Assembly: GCA_965247075.1 (NCBI GenBank)
Contig: CBDFGK010000002.1
Coordinates: 1,426,001-1,490,000 of the forward strand
Source of the DNA: CBDFGK01 sp965247075
GTDB lineage: Bacteria; Pseudomonadota; Gammaproteobacteria; Pseudomonadales; Halieaceae
DNA: 64,000 nucleotides
Reading direction: 5' to 3'
Shown here one piece after another: positions 26,978-36,633 of the stretch; within the stretch, counting starts at the first letter, position 1; each line of letters begins with the position of its first letter. A program made the translations under genes and the position numbers. Below the pieces are notes generated by a model, which worked only from the letters and a program-made list of their open reading frames with translations, made no database searches and had not been told where the DNA came from.

Positions 26978-29900
26978 ATGCAAATGAATATATCCTCCTG
27001 CGACGGTGTTCTCACCCGCCAATATATCCTTAGGCTCGTATTGAGCTGTCTTGTCTTGACACTTGTGGCCTGCGGTAGCGGTAGTGGTAGCGGTAGCGGT
27101 AGCGGTGTCAGTATATCGAACAGCGCCCCGACGGTTAGTACTGTGATCATTACAGTTAATGGTGATGATGTTACGGAGGCAGTGATAAACGATACCTTAA
27201 CCGTTGAGTACCAATTCGCCGATGCGGATAATGGCGACACAGACGCCTCTACTTTCCAATGGCAACGGGATGGAAATCCGATCTCTGGGGCGACCTCCAG
27301 GCAATATACGGTAACCGGCGAGGATGTCGTCGGCTCATTGATTACCGTTCAGGTGACCCCCGTTGACGACAAAGGGGCGTCAGGCACGGTGGCGATCTCT
27401 GCCACCGTCATCGTAAATAATAGTCCACCCGCAGTCAGCGATGTGATCATTACCAGAGACGGTGCTGATGCTACGGGGGGGGGGCAGAGGTAAACGATAC
27501 CTTAACCGTTGAGTACCAATTCGCCGATGCGGATAATGGCGACACAGACGCCTCTACTTTCCAATGGCAAAGGGATGGAAATCCGATCTCCGGGGCGACC
27601 TCCAGGCAATATACGGTAACCGGCGAGGATGTCGTCGGCTCATTGATTACCGTTCAGGTGACCCCTGTTGACGACAACGGGGCGTCAGGCACGGCGGAGA
27701 GCTCTGCCACCGTCATCGTAAATAGTAGTCCACCCGCAGTCAGCGATGTGATCATTACCAGAGATGGTTTTGATGTTACGGGAGGGGGAGGGGTAGAGGT
27801 AAACGATACCTTAACCATTGAGTACACTTTCGAAGGTACCAATAGTGAAGACTCACGCGCCTCTACTTTCCAATGGCAACGGGATGGAAATCCGATCTCC
27901 GGGGCGACCTCCAGGCAATATACTGTTACCGGCGAGGATGTCGTCGGCTCATCAATTACCGTTCAGGTGACCCCCGTTGACGACAACGGGGCGTCAGGCA
28001 CGGCGGAGATCTCTGCCACCGTCATCGTAAATAATAGTCCACCCGCGGTCAGAGATGTGATCATTACCAGAGATGGTTTTGATGTCAGGGTGGTAGCGGT
28101 AAACGATACCTTAACCGTTGTGTACACTTTCGAAGATGCCAATAGTGCAGACTCAAGCGCCTCTACTTTCCAATGGCAACGGGATGGTAATCCGATCCCT
28201 GGGGCGACCTCCAGGCAATATACGGTAACCGGCGATGTCGTCGGCTCATCAATTACCGTTCAGGTGACCCCCGTTGACGACAACGGAGCGTCAGGCACGG
28301 TGGAGAGCTCTGCCACCGCCTTCGTTCTCGTCATCGTAGATCATAGTCCACCCACAGTCAGCGATGTGATCATTACCAGAGATGGTTTTGAGGTTACCGA
28401 GGCAATGATAAACGATACCTTAACCGTTGAGTACCAATTCGCCGCTGCGGATAGTGGCGACACAGACGCCTCTACTATCCAATGGCAAAGGGATGGAAAT
28501 CCGATCCTTGGGGCGACCGCCAGGCAATATACGGTAACCGGCGAGGATGTCGTCAGCGCATCAATTACCGTTCAGGTGACCCCTGTTGACGACAACGGGG
28601 CGTCAGGCACGGCGGAGAGCTCTGCCACCGGCGTCACTGTAATTCCGGCCATTGTTGTTATCAATGAAGTAGATGCCGATCAAGCCGGTACAGATGCTGC
28701 TGAGTTTATCGAACTTTATGATGGCGGTGTTGGCGATACCGATTTATCAGCTTTAGTGTTGGTGTTTTATAATGGCAGTAATGATGCCTCATATAGAGCT
28801 TTTGCTTTAGATGGACAGGCCACTGATAGCGATGGTTATTTCGTGCTTTGTGGGGATTCGGCCAATGTGCCTAACTGCGATTCAGATGTTACTCCAAATA
28901 TCGATCTCATCCAAAATGGCGCCGATGCCGTTGCGCTATACACCGGCGAAGAGAATAATTTTCCCACTGGCACCGCTATTACAACTACGAATTTACTGGA
29001 TGCTGTAGCCTATGACACCAGTGATGCTGATGATGATGCATTACTGGTTTTGCTCAATTCAGAAGAACCTCAGGTTGATGAAGCGGGCAATGGCGATAAG
29101 GACGGACACGCTAATCAGCGCTGCCCAAACGGCTCGGGTGGCCGGCGATATACCAATACGTATGCTCAATTTTCACCCACGCCGGGCAAGGAAAATACCT
29201 GTGTAGTCTCTGTCTCAAGTCCACCCACAGTCAGCGATGTGATCATTACCAAAGATGGCTCTGAGGTTACCGAGGCGGTGATAAACGATATCCTAGCCGT
29301 TGAGTACCAATTCGCCGATGCGGATAGTGGCGACACAGACGCCTCTGCTTTCCAATGGCAAAGGGATGGAAATCCGATCTCCGGGGCGACCGCCAGGCAA
29401 TATACTGTAATCGACGAGGATGTCGTCAGCTCACTGATTACCGTTCAGGTGACCCCCGTTGACGACAAAGGGACGTCAGGCACGGCGGAAATCTCTGCCA
29501 CCGGCGTCACTGTAATTAGCCCACCCCCGGCCATTGTTGTTATCAATGAAGTAGATGCCGATCAAGCCGGTACAGATAATGCTGAGTTTATCGAACTTTA
29601 TGATGGCGGTGTTGGCAATACGGATTTATCAGCTTTAGTGGTAGTGTTTTATAATGGCAGAGGTGATGTCTCATATGAAGCTTTTGCTTTAGATGGACAG
29701 GCCACTGATAGCGATGGTTATTTCGTGCTTTGTGGGGATTCGGCCAATGTGCCTAACTGCGATTTAGATGTTACTAAAAATACCAGTCTCATCCAGAATG
29801 GCGCCGATGCCATTGCGCTATACACCGGCGAAGAGAATAATTTTCCCAATGACACCCCTGTTACAACTACGGATTTACTGGATGCTGTAGTCTATGACAC

Positions 29901-32448
29901 CAGTGATGTTGATGATGATGATGATGATGATGCATTACTGGTTTTACTCAATTCAGGAGAACCTCAGGTTAATGAAGCGGGCAATGGCGATGGGGTCGGA
30001 CACTCTAATCAGCGCTGCCCAAACGGCTCGGGTGGCCAGCGAAATAGCAATACGTATGATCAATTTCCACCCACGCCGGGCAAGGAAAATACCTGTGGAG
30101 GCTCTGTCTCAAGTCCACCCCCGGTCATTGTTGTTATCAATGAAGTAGATGCCGATCAAGCCAGTAGAGATAATGCTGAGTTTATCGAACTTTTTGATGG
30201 CGGTGCCGGCAATACCGATTTATCAGCTTTAGTGTTGGTGTTTTATAATGGCAGTAATGATGCCTCATATAGAGCTTTTGCTTTAGATGGACAGGCCACT
30301 GATAGCGATGGTTATTTCGTGCTTTGTGGGGATTCGGCCAATGTGCCTAACTGCGATTCAGATGTTACTCCAAATATCGATCTCATCCAAAATGGCGCCG
30401 ATGCCGTTGCGCTATACACCGGCGAAGAGAATAATTTTCCCACTGGCACCGCTATTACAACTACGAATTTACTGGATGCTGTAGCCTATGACACCAGTGA
30501 TGCTGATGATGATGCATTACTGGTTTTGCTCAATTCAGAAGAACCTCAGGTTGATGAAGCGGGCAATGGCGATAAGGACGGACACTCTAATCAGCGCTGC
30601 CCAAACGGCTCGGGTGGCCGGCGAAATACCAATACGTACGATCAATATCCACCCACGCCGGGAAAGGAAAATACCTGCGGAGGCTCTGTCTCAGCAGCCG
30701 TTGAATTCGGACAATGTTTTGAATCTGCAACGTTTATTCACGCTGTTCAGGGCAGTGAATCAAGTAGTCCAATTGCTGCAACTAATGTCGTTATTGAAGG
30801 AGTGGTTGTCGGTGATTTCCAAGAGACGAATCAACTAAGTGGATTTTATCTACAAGAAGAAGATACTCATGTTGATGGACTTACCGGAACCTCTGAAGGA
30901 ATTTTTGTCCGCAATGCCGACCTCCCGGTCGATGTTGGGGATCTTGTCAGGGTTCAGGGAGATGTCACGGAACTTTCAAATTTGACTGGGTTAAATAATA
31001 TTATCAAATTAGAGATTTGTGGTCCTGGCTATATAGTCACTCCAGCAACGATTGCCCTTCCTGTAGGTTCTTTAGATGAGCTTGAGCAAGTTGAAGGAAT
31101 GCAAATTGATTTTGCAGAGCCGCTCAGCGTTATCGAGAACTTTAATCTAGGCCGATTTGGAGAAGTTCATTTGTCGACCGATAGAATTTATCAGTACACA
31201 CACAACAATGCTCCTGATGCTGACGGCTATGCCGGGCATCAAGCAGCAATGAAACTCAACCGAATTATTCTGGATGATGGAAGTACCGTCCAAAACCCAG
31301 AGCCTATAGTCCACCCAACTCCGGGCTTGACGGCGTCTAATACGCTGCGGGCAGGAAGCACTGTCAATCCAACAGGTATTTTGAGTGAAGCGTTTGGTAG
31401 TTATCGTGTGCAACCTATATCAACTCCAGTGTTCACTGATAGCAATCCTCGTCCTGCAGCACCCGAGGCAGTAGGTGGGAGTATTACGGTAGCTGCAGTG
31501 AACGTTTTAAACTATTTTACAACAATTGATACGGGCGGTGCCAGGTGTGGGCCTAGCCTGCTAGGATGTCGTGGCGCCGATAGCAGCGCTGAGTTTACCA
31601 GACAGCGCGATAAGACTATCGATGTTATCGTCAAGCTTAATGCGGATATTGTCGGGCTTGTTGAAATGGAAAACAATGCCTTGTCTATTCCAGATTTAGT
31701 GACTGGCGTGAACGCTGTTAGCGAAGCAACCTACGTCTATATTGCTGCCGACACAATTGGTACCGATGCCATCAAAGTGGGTTTTATTTATAAGGAGGCA
31801 ACAATCAGCCCTGTGGGTGATTATGCCATTTTAGATAGTAGCGTAGATGCAAAATTTATTGATACTAAGAACCGACCGGTTTTAGCACAAACGTTTTCTG
31901 AAATTGCAACGAAAGGAACATTAACTATTGCAGTCAATCATTTAAAATCAAAGGGATCAGCATGTGATGATGCTGACATGAATGATGGTCAAGGGAACTG
32001 TAATATTACCAGAACTGACGCCGCCACTGCTTTAGTAACGTGGTTAGCTACAGATCCAACTAACAGTGGCGACGACGATTTTCTTATTATTGGTGATTTG
32101 AACTCCTATGCAATGGAAGATCCCATCACGGCAATTATAAATGCCGGGTATACCAATTTGCTAGCCGGGGAGTCAGATCCATACTCTTACGTATTCCGTG
32201 GTGAATGGGGATATTTGGATTATGCCTTATCAAATGATACGCTCAGCCCACAAATCACTGGCATAACAGAATGGCATATCAATTCAGATGAACCTGGTGT
32301 TCTTGACTACAATGTGGAATTCAAATCTGCAACGCAACTAATGCAACTTTATTCCGCTGATGCTTATCGTGCTTCTGATCATGATCCTATACTCATTGGA
32401 TTAAAATTGTCGCCGCCACCACCACCGCCATCGCCGCCACCGCCATAG
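26978..32448 (+). CDS. Giant repeat lipoprotein with ExeM-like extracellular nuclease domain, frame broken at a G run
   Basis: Two frames (26978-27493 and 27643-32448) become one of about 1823 residues if one base is added to the G10 tract at 27475-27484. Order: lipoprotein signal (VLTLVAC), Gly-Ser linker, six Ig-like repeats of ~100 residues (VSDVIITRDG...FQWQRDGNPISGA...VTPVDDNGASG), three lamin-tail-type repeats (IVVINEVDADQAGTDAAEF...), an OB-like domain (30700-31450), and an endonuclease/exonuclease/phosphatase domain with GLVEMENN, NHLKSKG, GDLNSY and SDHDP. The end is Pro-rich. Domain order matches ExeM/NucH-type extracellular DNases. Either phase-variable, recently broken, or a sequencing error. 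Confidence 0.85.
27475..27484 (+). repeat. Run of ten G inside the nuclease gene
   Basis: GATGCTACG is followed by ten G and then CAGAGGTAA. With ten G a TAA stop follows at once; with eleven the reading continues through GAGGTAAACGATACC exactly as in sister repeats. Slippage of one base therefore switches the full-length protein on or off. Confidence 0.85.
28650..30700 (+). repeat. Three lamin-tail-type repeats with one Ig-like repeat between the first two
   Basis: Copies begin near 28650, 29530 and 30118, each about 580 bases. Copies 1 and 3 look identical by eye for about 374 bases (28736-29109 versus 30212-30585). Copy 2 is more diverged and has an expanded GAT tract (29911-29932, seven Asp codons). 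The identity suggests recent duplication or gene conversion. Confidence 0.85.
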
Positions 32449-32549
32449 CACCAGGATTAATGCTGTCGCCAAATCCGACAGACTCCCAGGCGCAAGAAGA
32501 CCTGCCAGGCCAAGCGCAAACGATATGGACGGCGGGCAAACCCGGCGAT

Positions 32550-33764
32550 CTACGAATCCTCAACCGTTATTGTGCTCATCGACAGGGTCAGCGTCGCGGG
32601 GCGCTTGGGTCCCACCAGCGCATTCAGGATCTTGAGCGGCAACTCGATGCGCTGCAACCGCTGCGGTGTTTTCAGGGTGATTCTGGTGATCGCATGCTGC
32701 TTGAAAACCAGCAGGTCGGTGTTGCGACTGAAGGAATAGCCGCTGCTGTTCTGCACCTGAAAATCGACATCGGAGCGGTTGCTGATCGCCAGGTTCAGCA
32801 ACTGACTGTCACCGCTATAGCTGGCGCCGGTGATGGAGAGAGAGGCCTCCAGCATTGCCCGCATCTGCGGCTCACGCGCCAGCAGGGTGTTCTTGAACCA
32901 GACCAGGGTGCGACCCGCCACCAGCGCCTGCTGCAGCGCGGCACTGGTATCGGTTTCCGCCAGCACCAGCGTCACCGGCCGGTGTCCGCCCCTGTGCGGT
33001 TGGTAGTCCCAGTCGATCAGCTCGTGAATGTCCGAGGCGCCCATCAATGTCAGGTCGAGATCCAACGCAATCTGGAACGCTTCCCGGGAGTAGTAATCGC
33101 TGTTGGCAATCTCGATGCCCTGCAATTTACCACTGTCGGCATTGCGGCGATGAAACTCCGTCACCGTCGGGATGCTATCGGGAAAATCGTCGCTCCACCA
33201 GGGGTGGTTCCAGAACAGGAAAGCGCCCTGCGCTACCGCAGCATCGACTGCAGCCTGGGCGGGAAACGCATGCATGGCGCGGTAATATTCTACCGCGTCG
33301 AAAGGCTCGACAGGTTGAACCTGCAGCAGCAGGCTGTTGGCATCGCGTAGAAACAAGGCGTTGATATGCCCCACTTGCGTACTGCGGGTGATTTCAGAGC
33401 CGGGTATAACCAGCAGCGGGTGGCTGTCCACCGCCGCCTGGGCTATTTCGAAAGCGCGGTTGCGATCGGGGTGTGGAATATCCGGCAGATGGGGTTGCCA
33501 CTCGAGGTGTTCGGTAATGGCGATGGCATTGAGTCCATCGCGCAAGGCCTCTTCAATGCGAATACGCGGCCACACATGCCCGTCCGAGAACGAGGAGTGC
33601 GTATGTGGGTCCAGCACCAGGGTGCGATAGTGGGCGGTGTCGGGAAAGCTAATGCGTCGCTCTATATCGGCATCGGCCGGCACCACCGCTTTATCGTGCG
33701 CCACGCTCACCACTGCCAGCGGCAACAACAGCATCCATATCGGCACGCTCAACAATTTCTGCAT
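32550..33764 (-). CDS. Exported PHP-domain phosphoesterase (Sb-PDE type)
   Basis: 404 residues with a signal peptide (IWMLLLPLAVVSVA). PHP metal-binding motifs are seen as LDPHTHSSFSDGHVWP, AIAITEHLEWQPH and later VIPGSEIT. Histidines in WNHPWWSD and the late GASDIHELID complete the metal site. The C-terminal part is beta-rich. It resembles the Sb-PDE family of phosphodiesterases. GAGGAG lies upstream of the ATG. It converges with the nuclease gene 101 bases away. The natural substrate is not evident. Confidence 0.82.
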   Translation of the reverse strand: MQKLLSVPIWMLLLPLAVVSVAHDKAVVPADADIERRISFPDTAHYRTLVLDPHTHSSFSDGHVWPRIRIEEALRDGLNAIAITEHLEWQPHLPDIPHPDRNRAFEIAQAAVDSHPLLVIPGSEITRSTQVGHINALFLRDANSLLLQVQPVEPFDAVEYYRAMHAFPAQAAVDAAVAQGAFLFWNHPWWSDDFPDSIPTVTEFHRRNADSGKLQGIEIANSDYYSREAFQIALDLDLTLMGASDIHELIDWDYQPHRGGHRPVTLVLAETDTSAALQQALVAGRTLVWFKNTLLAREPQMRAMLEASLSITGASYSGDSQLLNLAISNRSDVDFQVQNSSGYSFSRNTDLLVFKQHAITRITLKTPQRLQRIELPLKILNALVGPKRPATLTLSMSTITVEDS

Positions 33765-33949
33765 GGATTATTGCTCCTCAATTCCAATCCAGTGGGTCAG
33801 CCGGTTGTGCAGCTATCGGCTGAACTGCCAACATTGTAATTCAGTACCCGCTCGAATCCCTTTCTGTCGTGTTGCCGGCTATCATAGATGTCGATTCAGA
33901 GCTGCATCTAACCACGAAATAACTATAAAAATCCAGCAAGGAATTCATC

Positions 33950-34099
33950 GTGACCATCGGTATCTGTGGCCCGGTAATTGTGGCTGGCCTCTTTCCGTCG
34001 GCCGCTTCACAGGCTAACGATCTATTCGAAGACGCACCCCTGCCGGCGGTGTGTTTTGTCACCAATACTTCGCGAAAGACAGGGACTCAATCCGATTAA
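33950..34099 (+). CDS. Small open frame with a signal-like N-terminus, possibly a remnant
   Basis: A GTG with AAGGA upstream opens 49 codons: a hydrophobic start (GICGPVIVAGLFPSAASQA) resembling a signal peptide, then NDLFEDAPLPAVCFVTN and a stop. It converges on glpV with no overlap. Not recognised; it may be the beginning of a truncated exported protein. Confidence 0.3.
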   Translation: MTIGICGPVIVAGLFPSAASQANDLFEDAPLPAVCFVTNTSRKTGTQSD

Positions 34100-34101
34100 C
34101 G

Positions 34102-35796
34102 CTACTGCCGGCTGCGCACCAATTCATCGTAGTCTATGGTTTGTGGGGCTGGCTTTTCATTGACCAGTTTTGGCTTGGGCGCACCCGGTTGCGACAACCA
34201 GTAATCGCGGCTGCGTTTCTCGTTCAATTTCGGACCGCAATCTCCCAGCACGCCGGCCCGCTGTAAACGCTTTAACAAGCGCTCTTGCGCATTGGCCAGC
34301 GCGGTCATGGCCTGCTGCGGTGTCTTGGCACCCGAGGCGGCATCACCAATATTTTGCCACCACAGTTGCGCCAGGCGAGGATAGTCGGGAACATTGGCAC
34401 CGGTAGGCGTCCACTGCACCCGCGCCGGCGAGCGATAGAACTCCACCAGCCCACCCAGTTCGGCAGAGCGCTCGGTAAAGCTCTCATGACGGATATCAGA
34501 ATCGCGAATTATGGTCAGGCCGACGTGGCTTTTTTTCAGGGAAACCGTTTTTGAGGTAACGAACTGCGCATACAACCAGGCCGCCCGGGCCCTGTCCGTG
34601 GGTGTAGACTTCATCAGGGTCCACGAACCGGCATCCTGGTAACCCAGCTTCTGCCCCTCTTCCCAATAGGCCCCGTGCGGCGATGGCGCCATGCGCCACT
34701 TGGGCGTGCCGTTGGCGTTCATAACCGGCAAGCCCGGCGCAATGGTATCTGCTGTAAAGGTGGTGTACCAGAATATCTGTTGCGCGATATGCCCCTGGGC
34801 CGGCACGGGACCGGCTTCTGCAAACACCATGCCGGCCGCTTCAGGTGGCGCGTACTTGTGCAACCAGTCGATGTATTTGGTCAGTGAGTACACGGCAGCG
34901 GGGCCATCAGTTGCGCCGCCTCTTTCCACGGTTGAACCGGTGGTCTGGCAACCATCCATCCGCAAACCCCACTCGTCGACAGGCAGGCCGTTGGGAATAC
35001 CCTTGTCACCCGCGCCGGCCATCGACAACCAGGCGTCGGTAAATCGCCAACCCAGCGAAGGATCTTTCTTGCCGTAATCCATATGGCCGTAGACACGCTC
35101 ACCGTCAATTTCCTTGACCTCATTGGTAAAGAAGTCGGCGATATCTTCATAGGCAGACCAGTTTACCGGCACACCCAATGGGTAACCGTAGCGGGCTTTA
35201 AACTGCGCTTTGAGGGCAGGATCGGTAAACCAGTCGTAGCGAAACCAATACAGGTTGGCAAACTGCTGGTCGGGCAACTGGTAGAGCTTGCCGTCGGGAC
35301 CGGTAGTAAAGGAACGGCCAATAAAATCATCCAGATCCAGGGTCGGCGAGGTCACACTCTTGCCCTCTCCCGCCATCCAGTCGGTCAGGTTGCGCACCTG
35401 TTGATAACGAAAATGGGTACCCAGCAGATCCGAGTCGTTAACGTAGGCATCGTAAATATTTTCCCCGGATTGCATTTGGGTCTGCAACTTCTCCACCACA
35501 TCACCCTCACCAATCAGGTCGTGGGTGACCTCTATGCCAGTAATCTCGGCAAACGCCCGCGCCAGTACCTGGGCCTCGTATTCGTGGGTAGTAATAGTCT
35601 CTGACACCACCTTGATGTGCATACCCCGGTAGGGTTTGGCGGCATCGACAAACCACTGCAATTCCTGCAGTTGTTGCTCTTGGGTAAGCGTTGATGGCTG
35701 AAACTCCGACAACCAGGTTTCAGCATCATTGATATCAGCGGCGCTATTGCCAACCGCGGCACAGAGTACTAACAAGCAGCCCAAACGTCTCAGCAT
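34102..35796 (-). CDS. glpV: Glycerol-type ABC transporter substrate-binding protein
   Basis: About 564 residues from the ATG at 35796, placed eight bases after TTAGGA; ATGs at 35802 and 35826 are alternatives. A Sec signal ends near VGNSAA, and the rest is a large periplasmic binding protein (QVLARAFAEITGIEVTHDLIG, NIYDAYVNDSDLLG, WSAYEDIADFF). Length and sequence style match GlpV of the rhizobial GlpSTPQUV glycerol importer. Its partner genes lie 15 kb away (50.8-54.9 kb), but a remnant of glpQ/glpU is directly upstream, so the operon was split. Its present promoter is unclear. Confidence 0.85.
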   Translation of the reverse strand: MLRRLGCLLVLCAAVGNSAADINDAETWLSEFQPSTLTQEQQLQELQWFVDAAKPYRGMHIKVVSETITTHEYEAQVLARAFAEITGIEVTHDLIGEGDVVEKLQTQMQSGENIYDAYVNDSDLLGTHFRYQQVRNLTDWMAGEGKSVTSPTLDLDDFIGRSFTTGPDGKLYQLPDQQFANLYWFRYDWFTDPALKAQFKARYGYPLGVPVNWSAYEDIADFFTNEVKEIDGERVYGHMDYGKKDPSLGWRFTDAWLSMAGAGDKGIPNGLPVDEWGLRMDGCQTTGSTVERGGATDGPAAVYSLTKYIDWLHKYAPPEAAGMVFAEAGPVPAQGHIAQQIFWYTTFTADTIAPGLPVMNANGTPKWRMAPSPHGAYWEEGQKLGYQDAGSWTLMKSTPTDRARAAWLYAQFVTSKTVSLKKSHVGLTIIRDSDIRHESFTERSAELGGLVEFYRSPARVQWTPTGANVPDYPRLAQLWWQNIGDAASGAKTPQQAMTALANAQERLLKRLQRAGVLGDCGPKLNEKRSRDYWLSQPGAPKPKLVNEKPAPQTIDYDELVRSRQ

Positions 35797-35830
35797 CTTC
35801 ATTCCTAATATTTGTTGTGTTGGCATAGTA

Positions 35831-35986
35831 CTAACAATAGCGGTACTGGCAATAGCGGAAAACCAAAACGGAAAACGCCAGGCATAACAGCAATGACCAC
35901 CACAGGGCTAAACTGGACAGCCCCACCCGGCCCAGGGCAAAGCCCTTGGCAATATGATGGCGTGCGAAATAAATAACCAGCGCAGC
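35831..35986 (-). pseudogene. Fused remnant of glpQ and glpU ends, upstream of glpV
   Basis: The frame joins the last ~20 residues of the GlpQ permease (LVIYFARHHIAKGFALGRVG) directly to the last ~25 of the DUF2160 protein (LSSLALWWSLLLCLAFSVLVFRYC). Both match the intact copies at 51.1 and 50.8 kb. A 15-base micro-duplication at the end gives an extra CQYRYC. This is what remains of the original glpQ-glpU-glpV junction. Confidence 0.88.
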
Positions 35987-35990
35987 ACTT

Positions 35991-36220
35991 TCTGGAAGTG
36001 AAAGAAGAATTTCCGAAAGTACTCTATGCCATCGGCGCACAAATGGCGGCACGTATTAGCCAGACCACAAAGAAACTGCACGACCCAGCTTTTGTAGATG
36101 CACGCGGCCGCATCGCCGGTTGTTCCCGTGAAGTGGCTGGTCGTATGCTCAAGCAGTTACAACAGGATGGCTTGGTCGAAGTAAGCGGGCACACCATCGT
36201 GGTGCCGGGTGCACGCTGGA
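35991..36220 (+). pseudogene. Fragment of a Crp/Vfr-like regulator, internally deleted
   Basis: The frame reads LEVKEEFPKVLYAIGAQMAARISQ..LHDPAFVD, which resembles the end of the cAMP-binding domain and the dimer helix of Crp. It then jumps to RIAGCSREVAGRMLKQLQQ and DGLVEVSGHTIVVPGAR, the recognition helix and C-terminus. About 35 residues between are missing and the start is absent. It abuts the glpQ/glpU remnant. Confidence 0.8.
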
Positions 36221-36232
36221 AGATAAAACAAT

Positions 36233-36490
36233 ATGGCGGATATCACCGGTATTGCGCACATCCAGCTTTCGGTGACCGGCATGTCACGGTCGCGGCAGTT
36301 CTACAATGCCCTGCTGGGTGCCATGGGTCTGGTGCCGGTCATCAATGACGACACCTATTTCTACTGCGTCGGCGGGCGCACGGCGTTGGCCATAGCTCCG
36401 GCTGACCCTGCATTGGCGGCAGATGAGTTCAGCCAGCGCCGGGTCGGTCTGCACCATGTGTGCACCCAGAGATCACTGCACTGGTTCTGA
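36233..36490 (+). pseudogene. Truncated VOC (glyoxalase-like) protein
   Basis: 85 residues. GIAHIQLSVTGMSRSRQFYNALL is the typical first beta-alpha unit of VOC proteins, followed by VGGRTALAIAPADP and VGLHHVC. The second half of the fold is missing: the sequence turns to TQRSLHWF and stops. It starts 12 bases after the Crp fragment ends. Confidence 0.75.
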
Positions 36491-36633
36491 CCAGGGCGGG
36501 AAACTTTCAGCCCCTCCAAACCGATCCATATTCAAGAGCCAACGGTAGAGGAAAACCTGACATACCATTGGTCTAGTGTCCGGGGGGCACTCCAGAGCCT
36601 TTATATCCTGGGAAAATGCAGCGGCTGCCCAGG

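Noticed and set aside
27073..27110. GGTAGC-type tandem repeat suspected as a phase-variation tract
   Set aside because: The unit is six bases, so copy changes keep the frame; it only encodes a Gly-Ser linker behind the lipid anchor.
29911..29932. GAT trinucleotide run suspected as a frame switch
   Set aside because: Three-base units change only the number of Asp residues.
36481..36633. Possible gene or RNA between the VOC fragment and the GH13 gene
   Set aside because: No sustained frame, hairpin or recognisable motif was seen in these 150 bases.
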